Below are positions 18,475-31,085 of a DNA stretch of 64,000 nt, in pieces. The stretch is taken from NCBI RefSeq assembly GCF_015832195.1, contig NC_052026.1, positions 10,723,119 through 10,787,118 on the forward strand, written 5' to 3'. The notes under the pieces were generated by a model. The model did no database searches and was not told where the DNA came from. It saw nothing but the letters and a program-made list of their open reading frames with translations. The translations under genes were made by a program, and so were the position numbers. How positions within the stretch are numbered: position 1 is the first letter of the stretch; each line of letters begins with the position of its first letter. This DNA is from Motacilla alba alba. Lineage: Eukaryota; Chordata; Aves; Passeriformes; Motacillidae.

Positions 18475-21400
18475 CCCCAAATTCCAAACCCCAAGAAGTG
18501 TGTGGATTTCAGTTCCTATTTATTTCTACATAATCTTTGGCTTTAATATAAAAAAAAGTTTTGAAAATTTTAGCATTTGCATTATTAGAAGGAGTTGTGT
18601 TTGTATTGGCAGTATGAGAACAAGGAGGAAAAGGTAATTTTTCTACAAAGTGCTGGCTTTTGAACAGCTCAGAAATGGTTTAAGAATTTTCCTTCATACT
18701 CCAGCTACATGCAATCAAAATAGAAAATATGATAAAAAAATTAGGCATGATTTTAATTTTCAATATAGAACCTAAAATAATGTTCATGACTCAAATTTAT
18801 CCTTTTTTCCTGTAGGTGCTGGCATGAATTAGAGATGATTTCAAGCATTGCAATTTTTGAGCCCTCAGTACAGCACATGTGTTGAAAGCGAGGTAGCTGC
18901 TTTTCCATTATTCTTTATGCGTGTTGAATATTGCATGGAAGGGTTGAACCTTGATTTTCTCCCTTTTAGTGAAATTAGATAAGATGGAAAATTTACAAGT
19001 GGGTTTGTTTTTTGGTTTTTTTTTGGTGTCTGATTCACACAGATACCCAAAGACTTTTTTCTCTGAACAGCCTACTGAGAATCTGAAATCCATCCTCTTC
19101 CCTCATATTGCCAGGCATGCCTTTCCCATGCTAATACGTTAAGTAACTTTTATTGCACTGAAGAGCATACAAAGTTCACTGCTTTGCCGTGACCTTTTCT
19201 CCTTTAAATTGTTTCATCATTGTGACCAATAATGGACCAAAGAGAAGACGTTAAAATGTTAGGGACGTTTATTTCTAAGGAGGTTAAGCAACTTTTGCTA
19301 TGCCCTTTTTACATTCTTCCAGACCTTCTAAAAAGAGACCGTAACATGACAGCAATGCCCCCCTTAATTACATTTTGTTGTCAGAGGAAGCATGCTTTAA
19401 AAGAACAGTAACCCAACACTCCTAGAGCTGAGGATTTCAATAATCTCAACCAGGTTCACAACATTTGGAAAACCCCAAACCTTCTGTCAACTGACTGAAG
19501 CAAATTTTACGCATGCAAGAAATAAAGTCATCTGGCACAAGGTTCTGTGTTATGGGGTTCGGAAAAAGGATCTTGTTTCACTTTGCCAAATTTTCCTGAG
19601 CAGTTGGACAGATTTCTTGATGGCAATGGCTTATCAAAAATCCAAAACCTAATGAGCAATATACTCCTACTGTGCTTGTTTTTAGTAATGTTCATCTCCA
19701 TCAGGTGCTGGATATTGCCAGTCTAGTATTGAAATATTAATAACATCTGAAGATTCAAAAAAAGGGTGACACCAGTGGAATTCAGCAGGGTTCACACTTG
19801 ATCTCCTTCCTGACCTTTTTTTGGCTGGCCACTAAACCTGGTTGTATTGTTTTTGTCACAACTGCTGGCAGCTTTGTTCATAGCAAAGGAGAAAATTGCT
19901 CCTGGGTAAATCCATTTTATATTTTTGCAAGTTCTGTCATGATTTTAGAAGAGATTGCCAAGGAAAAGAAATCAGTTTTTCAGTGGACTGCTACAGTGAT
20001 GCAGGATATATGGAATTAAAACCCAACAAGGGTGGGCAAAGGATAATGCATTGAATTTATCAGGAGAATACAATGGGTAGGAAATGCTAATGAGAGGCAC
20101 AAGCATTTACCCAAAATAGAGTATGTTGTTGTCTGAACATATTCTAGAGTTCCTTTAGCATGCCTATTAGTTAGGTCCTTGAACCTGATGGCCTTTCCTT
20201 GCAAGATGAATTGCCTTCACTCAGGACTGTCTGGGCAGCAGTGGAGCTGTTGTGGTATTCCCGAAAAAAAAAGGAAAAATAAGGAGTTGTATCTGTCTGC
20301 CTCCCTCTGAGCCTGTGTGTCCTGGCTTCTGTACCTATAGAACAAACATGAATACAGTTTGTACCAAAAGTAAGGTCCTAGGAGCAAAACTCCTAGGCTT
20401 CAACTCAGGGCTTAGGAACAACCAAAAATTATATTGGTCCCAGAGCAGTTTTCATAGGTTGCATCAGACGGAACTCTTTGCATTTTGGGAGAGGCTTGCA
20501 GAGCCTGTAAAAATATCTATGTAATTCAGATAACCGCGCTCATGTTTTAGGCATCTACCACCAGCTTTCATTGGCATGGTTCTGAATGATCCCTGTGGCC
20601 TAAAGCAGAATTGTCTGTTGGCCTGGTGTGAGTGTTGAATCTTCAGGACCTGGAAAGTGCCTTACAAATGAAGCAGAGTAGATGCAATACCCTGAGCAGC
20701 TGTTCCCATGGCCTTCAGGTACTGCTAAGGGGCACAAAGTATGGATTTGTAATGACTCCTGAAACAGCCACTCACAAGAAGTATATCAAAAATGCCCAGA
20801 TCGGAGGGCATTTATCCAAAAGGAAGGCGAGAAGAGCCTTTTGAAGGGATTTATGCAGTAAAAACACTGGAAACATCAGTGCATTTGGCCATAGTATTAG
20901 GCTGGGCAAAATTGCTGGGTAGGGTGGGATGTTATCATTGTTCCCCAAGGCTCTCCTTTGCTGGCCTTGGAAAGAAAACAAAGAAGAAAGGAGAGTCTGT
21001 TTGTATTGTCCTCTGATAAGCTGATAGCTGTCTTCATAAAGACAACATTAGTTTTAAAAAAAGGTAAAAAGATGAAGGAAAAAACATAGGGATATTGAGG
21101 AAAAAAGGTGATTTTGCTCTGTGCCTGGGAGGGGAAGAAGGGGCTCTTGTGGCACATTGATGTGTGGGACCTGCAGGAGGAGGATGGCTCAGAGCAGTGC
21201 GTGGGGCTGTGCCCCATGGAGCACATTCCTGACAAGCTCGGCCTCAGGAGCGCCTTGGTGGCCAGTGTGGGGCTGTCCTGGGGAGCTCTGCACAGCAGTA
21301 GGTTGTCAGGGCAGCTTTGCCACTAGAAGCCAAACCATTCCAGCTGTCTTTGAGGGACCACAGATTCTTGCTGCACCACAGCAAGGGAGGCTTCAGACAG

Positions 21401-24400
21401 GTTTGTTTTTCCTTTGTGAGATGTGGGCCCTAGATAGACATCCAAGCATTTCCTCACTGCAGGCTCTTTGCAGCCATTTCCAACCTGAGCATTTCCATCT
21501 GAGCCTTTTTGTCTGGGGACTGTAGTCCTGGGGCTCCTTCAGTGAATCTGGGGTAAGAGGAAGGGCTCCGACTCCCTGAACTCTGCTTTAGTCGGGGTTA
21601 CTCAGGTTGAGAATCTGGCCTTGCCCACCACTTCAACATTCTGTTTCTTCAGTATGTGCCTCTTACTATTCTTTTCTCCACATTCCTGCCAAGGGAATTT
21701 GTTTTTGTCATGTGACCCAAGTGCAATGTTTTACCAGATAACACAGAGGAAGGTGTCCCTTTAACAGCTCTGGAATTATTCTATCCGGAGATAGCTAAGG
21801 TTCCCCTCAGAGGATTCAGATCCTGTGTACCTCACAAGCATGAGTTTTGCACTTGAAAAAAATTGTTATATCTCTAACTATATTTTACACTCGAAAAATT
21901 TGTTTAGAAGGGATTTTATTAGTGATCACAGGACATTTCTATAATCTTGGATTTGCAAATGCTCAGACTTCAGCAGCGTGGAAAAGTATTTGGGAGGAAT
22001 ATTTTATTGCAAATCTCTTTATTGCTGCAATGTCTCATTTTTGTCTTTTCTGCATTAGGTACTGCAGGGAACTGAAGCTAAAATGGACAAGTAAAATTTT
22101 GAGGTCTGACTGGTTGGGTGAGACAGTGACATTCTTGGAGCAATAAATAGCTCCTTCCTGATCATGATGTGCTAGCACTATTGAGGAAGCAATAACATGG
22201 GACTGGCCCAAGTTAATGATATATATTAAAGGAGATTATGCAGATATCAAGGACATGTTTAGTAAAGCATCTATTGTCTGCATCTATCACCACAACATTC
22301 TGGCAAGTGTTGGGAAACATGGAAAGTGTGAAGTAGGAGGAGAAAAACGCAATCTGCGTTTGTTGACTGCTTGTTGACAGCAACTAAGACATCTGCTGAA
22401 TGCTTTAAAATTTTTGTAATTAATTGTGGGGATTGTTTATGCACCACCTATAAAATCCATTCTAATCCTGTTTCTGGCTGCCAGAGTGGGGAAGGATGTC
22501 ACAGGGAAGGGATGTGAATCTTCAAGTGAGTGTGCATGTGAAGGACAAGGAGCCAAGGTCCTTAGCACTAAAGCCTAGTCCTGGAATAATTTAGGCTACA
22601 TAATGATTTTCACAAAGGAAGTAGAGATTGACTTTTGGTTATGGCAGGAGAAACGCAGCTGTCCTGGAACGAGGACCTGTGTTCCTATGAGCTAGGCTGG
22701 AGATCTGTGCCCCAATTGACATGTGTCACCCATCATGAGTGGGTAGCCACAGCTCAGCTGGGTCCCTGACAAAGGCCAAAGCACTGTGGAAGTGTCTTCA
22801 GTTCTGTCTGATTCAAACTTTGCTAAAGTTTGTGGAATGAAGCCAATCAGCCATGGATAAAGGGCTTTAATGACTATTTATTTTACTAACATTTATATTG
22901 TAATTAAGCTGCCATTTCTCAAAAACAAAATCTCCTCCCATCCCCCAAATTGCCATCAATCCTCCCAACAGGAGCATGCTGCAGTTTTATGTAAATTGGG
23001 ACAAGGAGTGGGTGTGGAGCCATGCCAACACAAATGCTCAGTTTTACAAGCATAGTCCTGAATGGGGGATGGAGCAGTTTTGTAAGTTCTGTGTTCTCTG
23101 TTGCTGCTATGTTAAGTTTTGTGCAGTTTCAGTTGTCCTGTCACTTTGTCTCTTTCTTTTAAATCAAATGGACTGTTTTGCTCTTGGTGTGTTGAGTACT
23201 AGAACAAGCACAAACAAGAGCTCCTCTACTGCTTTTCAAATTGCATTTCAGTGCTGAAAAGGTGGCAGTTGTATCGTGATTTACAGCTCCTATTTGGTGT
23301 TTTTAATTGGGAATTTACACGACAATTTGTGGCTACATGATTATGTTAAGATTATCTTATAAAAGATCTAGGACAGTTGTTTGTGAAACCCTGGGGGCAC
23401 ATACCAACTTCCTTAGTTATCTCACCAACTGTTGTGCTCCTTGGTTAAAAGAGTGGGGCCTTAAGAAGTGGTTTGATCTTCCTCTGAGAGGTTAAAGGTC
23501 GAATGACTCATAAATGAAGAAAGAGTGATTTAATCGAAGGAACCTGTGCTGTTATTGTAAAACAATATTCACCAGTGATGGTACACTGCTGTATAAATGA
23601 CAAACTGCACAGCGATGGAACTTGTTATTACATCATTGGAAACTTCACCTGCACTACATTTATGGCTCCATAAACACAGGTTTATTTAACAGCTGTGGGA
23701 ACACCTATGGCCACTTTGTGTTAAAGGTCAGGAGTCCTAAATTTCAGTTTGCATGTTAGTGTTCATGGGTGAGGTTCATAAAATATGATGACTAGCAGTG
23801 AGTGATCAGAATATAACCAAAAAGTAATGTTGAGACAAACATGCTAACACAACCATTTATGCTGTTCTGAGTTCCCTTGAAGTGCTTGGGAGGATTGTTT
23901 GTTTGCTGAGTGTTGCTCTGAAAACAGATCTATATCACTTGGTCACAACTCTGTCTTCCTCTCAATGGGAGCCGTAATTGTACCTGCCACCAAAGTTAGA
24001 CTCCAACAGAGGTCTGCCTTCTAGGATATTTTTAAAGGGGGGCAGTCAAATCCAGCCTATTTCAGGATATGAATTGAAGGCAGTCATAAATACAGCAGCT
24101 GCTCCTCAGTTCCTTTGCCAAACGAGATGATTAAAAATATTAATATTTATTCTTGAAGTTGCCATGTTAAACACTGGGGCAACTGGCTGACTGAGCTGCG
24201 AGCTATGTATTGCCAAGTGCACCAAATAAAGAAAAATGAAAGGGAAAATAATGTACTAATGTAAATACTTTTCACATGAGAGTGTGGTTTCACGCAGGTG
24301 GTGTCTCATTGCAGTAGGTCCTTCATGGAAGCACGTGGCCACTCTGTAAAGGATAAAAAATAACTGCTGAGTGAATAATTCCTTTTTGTACTCTTGAAGC

Positions 24401-27400
24401 ATTTGAAAAGTTAAACTGGTCTCCATTTGGAGATTAAATTGCATACATGCTGTGGGAGAACAGGAATCTCTCTCTGGTTTATGCAACATTGTTCTTTCTC
24501 AGCTCTTTTCCCGTGGCCTTGTCTAACTCATGCCACACATGAATATCAGAGTGCTGCTTTACATTCCCCACCCAGGTTATTGCTTCAGGTGTTGTATGGT
24601 TGCTCAGTGAATGGTAGCAGATTTTTAACAAATTTGCAACAGCAATCTGGACTACTGAAAGGATTATGACTAAACCAATAAATTACTATTGTCTGCTTTC
24701 ATCACACGGCAGATTCCCATAACCCAGTCCAGTGTGGCTGAAGATTTCATGCTGATAAACTTTACTGGGTTTACTTACATTTTAGAAATGCTATTGTTCC
24801 GATAGATTCATAAATAATTGTTAGTCAAAGATCAAACAGAGATAATTACTGTTTTTTTTGCACTTTTGGAACACAGATGAGATGATTAGAAAAATCCAAA
24901 AAGATATGAAGCAACAGTGAAGCTTCTATTAAGCAATGTCAAACATATCTTTCTTGTTCAACAGCATTTTGTATCTCCATCAATAATCTCGCCAATGGTC
25001 ATATAATTAACTATGCTAATAATGCTTCTTTTAGTCTTTTTATTACTATTATTGCTGTGAACCTACTTAGGAGCAATCCACTGTAATTAGTAATTAATCT
25101 GATGGTTGTGTTGCCCTATGCAAACGTGAGATGGAGCATGTTGATTTAACCACAGCAGCCTCAGTCTCTGCTGCACATGTTACTTCTGCTCTGTGCCCAA
25201 GCTCAGCCTGCACTGCCTGGGGGTGAGGGCTGCAGGCTCCCAGCTGCCATCCTGGGGACAGGGACTGGGGACAGAGCAGCCCCTGTGTCACCTCATCAAT
25301 CTTGCTTGCCCACCATCAGCCCCTGTGCCTTGAGAGCACTTCCCGGTGCCATCACCAGAGAAAAGAGGGAAGTGCAAGACCTCATTGAGTGTTTAAATGG
25401 AAGTGTCTCCACTCAGGTTTGGTGTTTCACATGGGAGCCGTTTCTTTCTCACTTTCTAAACATTGCATTTGATTCTCTTTTCTTTAAATCTCCCAGTTAT
25501 CCTCATCTAATCACTCTTGTTTGCTCTGACAATCTTTTGATGCTAGCATTTGCCAGCATCCCACTTTTTTTTTTTCTTGGTTTAGAATAGGAAACAAGTG
25601 TGATAGAACTTGTTGGTAAGTAGTGACGTTCTTGTGGCAATTGTGCTGAACACTAACAGCAAGGGAGAGGTGAAGAGAATTCCCACTTGAATGTTTTCCT
25701 TTTTTAAGTATTGCTCATGGCCCTTCAGTATTAGAATGGCCACCATGGGTTTTTTTTTTGTAGAGTACATGGTAATGAATATGAAAATGAAAAATATCTT
25801 TTAGAGAGATCTTGCAAGACATGGCTTAAGCACCTGAACCTTGGAAATCCAGTCTAGCCTTGGCTTCATCTCCTTTTTGTCATTCCCTGTTGCAAAAATG
25901 CTGCAGTAAGTACTGATCTCTCCTTCTCTGTGCACTTTGTAATTATGTTCCCTGTTTTTTACCACAGCTGAAGGTTTCTGAAATTCACTACTAGAAAATG
26001 ATGAGTTTGTGTGTCCCTATCACAGCCCTCATCCTTCTCTAAACAAGAGTTAGAACAGAGCATTCAGCAAGCAGACATGGACACTGCCAAGCGCCTGCTG
26101 GACTGTGAGGTGGCTCTAAGCCACTATAAGGAAGGAAAGTGATATTAAACCAGTGAGTGGAAAAATTAATTTTAAATGTTTTGTAATCACATATAAGTGT
26201 AAAAGCTGAATGCACAAATCATGTTTAGGGTAGATAGTGCTATTCAGAGCTAAAATTCATAGAAAAAGGCAAAAATATATTTTTCGATCCAGTACTTGCA
26301 ACATGAAGCCTAAACCTGCCTAATCCTGGCTCCACATAATCACTAAAATACCTGTCAAAAGTCTATCTATCCAGAGGTATTTGACACTTTGTAAGTGTCC
26401 CTGAATTATCTGTCTTAGCAACATACACCTCTGCTGAGCTGTGCAAATACAGCAAAAGGTAGGGTTCTGGTGAAACCAGTATTTACACACTATCTCAGTG
26501 TTGGAAGTAATTAATCTTCAACTGTATGAGGCTCTTTGTGATGTAAAGCAAGTGCTGACACTTTTGTGTAAACATGAAGATTAGCATATTTACAAACTGG
26601 TAGATGTTACTTTGATCAGTGGCTGCTTGCACTGGAAAGGCATGCTGGCATGTGGGTTTGCTCTTCATGTGACAAAGACGTCTAATCCTTTTACACTATT
26701 CTCAGATCCATATTTAGAATTCTGACTTGTGTTTTCTCTATCCACTTGAGCTCACTGTTTGGTTTGTTTAGCAGTGTTCATCCACTCTTTATACTCACCA
26801 GTGACTCATTCCAGTTTGTTTTCTTTGCAAAGCAAGCAGTAAAATTCCAAAGTAGTAAATGACCTGGGTGAAAAAAACCCGTAAACTCCTTTCAATTTAA
26901 TTACTAAAGCAAATTGGAAACACTTGCAGTCAGGCTTTTTGATGGCCTGTATAAAGATCTTCACTGTTTTCTTTCTGGCTTTTAACTAAGTTAGTGTGAA
27001 AATCAGTCAACCAAGCTCCAGCCTACTTCTAATGCTGTTATATCAATACATTTGTTTCTGTGTACATTTAAACCCATCTGGAAGACTTTGAAAGAAGCAT
27101 CTTAAATGCTTGTTTTTGTTCATTGTAATTTAATGGTAAACTGTAAACAATACATAATTCATTTTAGTGCAAATTATAGCTTTACATACTCTAAACTGGT
27201 TAGTGACAGGACATCTTGTGGTAACAAGATAATGACCTGAGCGGGTTAGAACAGGCTGGGTCTTATCTTTTAAGAAGGATGAAATAATGTTATGACATTG
27301 TCAGCATATTGTCTAACATGCTGGGATGCTAGCAGCTCATTACCTATGTGCAACTCCTCTGTCTGAGTAAAGGATTGCAAGGCTGGCCCTCCTTGGTGTA

Positions 27401-28173
27401 CCTGTGCTGGCAAGCCCGAGCATGCCGCGGAGCAGCAGGAGATGTGTGGCTGAGGTGGGCCCACACACGCTTGCACAGGAAAGGTGAGACTGCATCTGAG
27501 GGGTGGGTGGGGTTCTGCTGCTGTTCTCAGCGCCACAGCCTCCGTTTGAACACTGAAGGCAAATTTGCTCAGCCTACCCACAGTCACTGGAGATGGTAGA
27601 TAGATCTGCTTGGTCTTGGAAGCTTTCCTGCTTCTCTCTGGCAAACTGGAGCTTTGCCTCCATCCTCAGGCATACCTGTTAACCTGTCAAAGATAAGGAA
27701 ACTCCTTCTCACCTATCCACTGTGTTCTAGAAGGTGTCACAGTCCTGATGCTTTAGCCATTTGACCTGGCTCCTATCCACACACTAAAAACTCAGAGCTG
27801 ATTTTAGGGCTTTGACTCAGTTTCCATTTGACAACAGTTCCAGTGATGAATGAACGATTCAGAGACACAGCTGCCACCCTGCTGCTTGCCCTTATAGCAC
27901 AACTGGAAACACCAGTCCAGCATTTTATCAGTGGTTTTAGCTAATGTATTTGTTTGTAAAGTTGAGATGCTGAGAGCATTCCCTTCCACCCCACAGTACA
28001 GAGGTGCCACTGCTGTGGGAAGAGTGCAGCAGGCACCTGGTGGTGACAACAGCTTCAGTGAGATTGACTACACCCCTCAGTGGCTGTTGTCCCCCTAGCC
28101 CAGACCAGTGGGCCCCCCTTGCAAAATGAAAAGAACGCTAAATCTCAGCCATCTCTGTGTCTTTCAAATTGAT
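18475..28173. other. Long unique noncoding stretch, no gene found
   Basis: Almost 10 kb with no supportable exon, RNA gene or young transposon. The longest frames are at 21121-21525 (+, 134 codons), 25177-25590 (+, 137 codons) and 27270-27644 (-, 124 codons). All lie in locally GC-rich patches where stop codons are rarer, and none has a recognisable motif. Small structures are a CCTAGGAG/CTCCTAGG hairpin at 20377-20397, an AAATGCCC/GGGCATTT inverted repeat near 20790-20813, and a 14-bp AT palindrome at 24135-24148. Confidence 0.55.
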
Positions 28174-28205
28174 CAGAGTGATATAAATATCACTCTGAGT
28201 GATAT
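28174..28205. repeat. Perfect 11-bp inverted repeat with a third half-site
   Basis: The arms CAGAGTGATAT (28174-28184) and ATATCACTCTG (28187-28197) are exact reverse complements separated by two A. A third, direct copy of GAGTGATAT follows at 28197-28205, then an AT-rich run. Three related half-sites in 32 bp could be a protein-binding arrangement or a small slippage and inversion product. Nothing nearby decides between these. Confidence 0.8.
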
Positions 28206-28856
28206 ATATAATATATCTCACATACTAAAGGACCCCACCAGCTTTCCAGCCAAGCAGGACATCTATGCTCACAAGGTTGGCCTGAGTCTCACTGATGGGA
28301 TGTTAGACTTTTTACATTGTTAAGAAACAGCTGTGAATAACACATAAGAAAGACTTATAATGATGTCTTTTGTAGTACATTCATTTTTCCAGGGCCAGTG
28401 TCTCACGTAGCATTTCCCCCATGAAGTATTGTGGTCTGTAGGCTGCAGTCACACACATTTAGAGAAAGTTTAGCTTCATGGAGCTGCCTCATTAGTATCT
28501 AATATATGGACAATAACCACAGGATCTGTGTTTTGATTGCTTGTTGAGCAAAGTAAGCAGGTGAAGTGCTCAGAAAGAAAACTGATATACTTTTCTCACG
28601 TTGTTTGCAGAGCATCACATGTATGTTAGATCTATTACTGATTAAAACTCTTGTTAAACTGAGGATCAAAAAGAAATCTTGACACCTCATTTAGCTATTT
28701 TCATGGCTGGATTAGCCTAAATAGAACAACTTGTCTATATGAAAACAGCAGAGACAATTTTAAAGATATATTCCCATCTAGGGAGAGAAACTGTGAGTAG
28801 AGTCTTTAAATCAGGAGGAAAATATTTTATTTTGTTGCAGTCATGAAAATTATTAG
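28206..28856. other. Unique noncoding DNA, no gene found
   Basis: AT-rich sequence with only short chance open frames. No repeats, RNA genes or exons were recognised. Confidence 0.6.
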
Positions 28857-28911
28857 GTGAAATCTTGACCCCATCACAGTCAATGGAAGTTTTTCTATGG
28901 TTTTCACTGGA
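28857..28911. repeat. Old interspersed repeat relic (palindromic family)
   Basis: Contains GTGAAATCTTGACCCCATCA followed by AGTCAATGGAAGTTTT and a weaker second arm. This resembles a common sauropsid repeat motif in which GTGAAATCCTGGCCCC is joined to a CATTGAAGTCAATGG core. Only the left arm is well preserved. The family name is unknown to me and the call rests on recognition by eye. Confidence 0.45.
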
Positions 28912-31004
28912 ACTTAATGTGTTTTCGTATTGATATTTGAGGAGGAGAAAAAGCAACAACTTTTGCAGGTTATATTATTGCTTATTTTGAATGGAATAGC
29001 TGGTTGCATATTTATGAACTAATACTGCATTAACAGAAGATTTCTTAAGTATATATTAATCTCTGTGGTTTACAAAGAGCTTTCAATACATCTGGATCAT
29101 GTTTAATTTAATAGATTAGAGGACAGGTAGTTCATGTGTCAAGCAAAATGGAATTTTGTCTGTTTTCCTTTCAATGTCATTATTTGAGTCTTCATTTTTT
29201 CCCGCATTGCAAGTGTTCAGCACTTTTGCAACTTAAATCCACGAGCAGACAGGGAACAGTCTGCAGCCATACTGGAAAACAAGCCTGGATCCTTCAGGAT
29301 TTCAGTCTGAATACTGGCAGGGGAAGAACCCTTCTCTGGGTTGCTGAGCCTGGGCTCTCTTGCAGACCCAAACAGATACTAGCATGATGCCAAGCAAGGT
29401 AGGCTCAGACCCTTGGGATTACAGCCTGACTAGGGGCTGAGGGTGTGGAGGAAATGTCTACCAAGGCTGCAGAAAGGGAATAGAGTCTCAGTGAAGCTGG
29501 GAAGCTGCAATAGTCCCAGATCACAGGATTTGGGTCTGGCAAGCTGATTATTCAGCTCTGCAACACTCAGAGCCCAACCATGAACATCATATGAACTTTG
29601 ATGTTTTTAATGTTGTCCATGGCTGGGCTGTAGTCAGCAGGACTGACCCTTTTATGCTCTCGCAGGTCTTTTTTCCCTGACAGTTTTATGGGCATAAATA
29701 GATAAAAGTCTTCATCTTAGGAAAAGCATGTATTTAAGAATTTTAAGATACTAATTTCATGTTGCCCTTGAGCATTTTCTGCAAATGTTAGCATGCACAT
29801 GCTCTTTCTGGTGATTAAAGCAGAGTATTTTGACTTTAAAGTGGCATCTTCTGAATAAATGTGTCTTCAAATGATTTATGCATGCCATTAGGATTTAGTG
29901 CTGGTAGTTGTCCTGGGAAGCCTGATCTGGTCTTTCAAGAGTTGTCTTAGTTTTATCAGTCCATTTACATGTGGTCATATTTCAACCTCCAGGAGCTTTA
30001 AAATGTTTAGTACACAGAACACAAATTTAAGCCTGTGTTTGTTTTTATTGGTGGAACCTCTTTCCTTTCTTCAACATTCTCAAATGTTCCCTGGTTTTAG
30101 TAGAGTTATCTAAGGTAATCCACTCTTGCCCTTACCAGGGATATTCCACTTTGTTCATAAGCACATAACATAACTCTAGTCCCCTGTGATTTCATTGTGA
30201 AATTAAAACCCAGACACTCATCCAGATGTCTTAGAAGATAAGGGCAGACCTAATCCGTGTGTCACAGAGGACTTGAGGAGCAGGAATTCACCTATACATC
30301 ATCACGTTGTTATTAGCCTGGACCATGGCAAGCCCAACACAAACATTTTCCACAGGGCTTGCATTCAGGCTTGGCAGTGTTAAGAAAGTACCCTCCAGCA
30401 ATGTGTTATTTTAGGCTGAAACAAAAGTAGACATGAATGGCAAGAGGAACAGAGAAGTATTGTTTTTATTTTCAATGTGAACCCATAACTTGTGTTAAAT
30501 GAAAATCTAACCAAGTAAGATGTAAATACCATCGTGTTCAAATGAGCTATCAAATATCAACAAATTTATTTTGTGATGGAGCAGTGATGCTTGTCTTAGG
30601 CACTGTGGGAAGGGCAATTTAGATAGTAGAAGCCAAAAGCTTTATCTGATTAAAACTGATATGATGATTGATTTTGACGGAGAGAAATCACTTCCATTTC
30701 AAAAAAAAAAAAAAAGAGACAACGAAAAACTTTGTACATTTTTCATTAATATGAATGGTGGCACTGAAACTAGGAACAAAATGTGGGCTTCTGAAAGAGA
30801 GAAAAGTTTGCCTCTGTCTTTTGCAGTTCTGCCACAGAAGTCACTCCCAAAGCTTCCAGAATTATATAAAATCCTAGGGTAAGGATGAGAACCCTGCACA
30901 GCTCCCATTTCTGTCTGTTCCTGCCCTCACTTGCTGTTTCTCCATCTTGCCCTGGGAGCACTCCCAAAAGTGTGCAGAGGGATGCTACAGGATAGCAAGG
31001 AGCA
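28912..31004. other. Unique noncoding DNA with a poly-A tract
   Basis: No gene seen. An uninterrupted A15 run lies at 30701-30715. Open frames are under 90 codons apart from an overlapping minus-strand frame of 135 codons at 30770-31177 with no recognisable motif. Confidence 0.55.
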
Positions 31005-31085
31005 GAGTTTGTGATCAAAGCAGTAAACTGGGAGTTAGCTGGTTTGGATTCAGCTCCTGCCTGTGCCACAGATGTTCTGCATAGC
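31005..31085 (+). mobile_element. MIR-type (core-SINE) relic
   Basis: Follows the tRNA-derived and core part of amniote MIR-like SINEs on the plus strand: GTGATCAAAGCAGTAAACTG, then GGAGTTAGCTGG, then a decayed B-box-like TTTGGATTCAGCTCC, then TGTGCCACAGATGTTCTGC. MIR consensus reads similarly, with 'gggttcnantcc' and 'ctctgccac' in the same order. Divergence is high, as expected for a SINE older than birds. The exact subfamily cannot be decided by eye. Confidence 0.5.

Noticed and set aside
21100..21525. GC-rich patch with two overlapping plus-strand frames, one looking mildly protein-like
   Set aside because: Neither frame has a recognisable motif or splice context, and local GC content explains the lack of stops.
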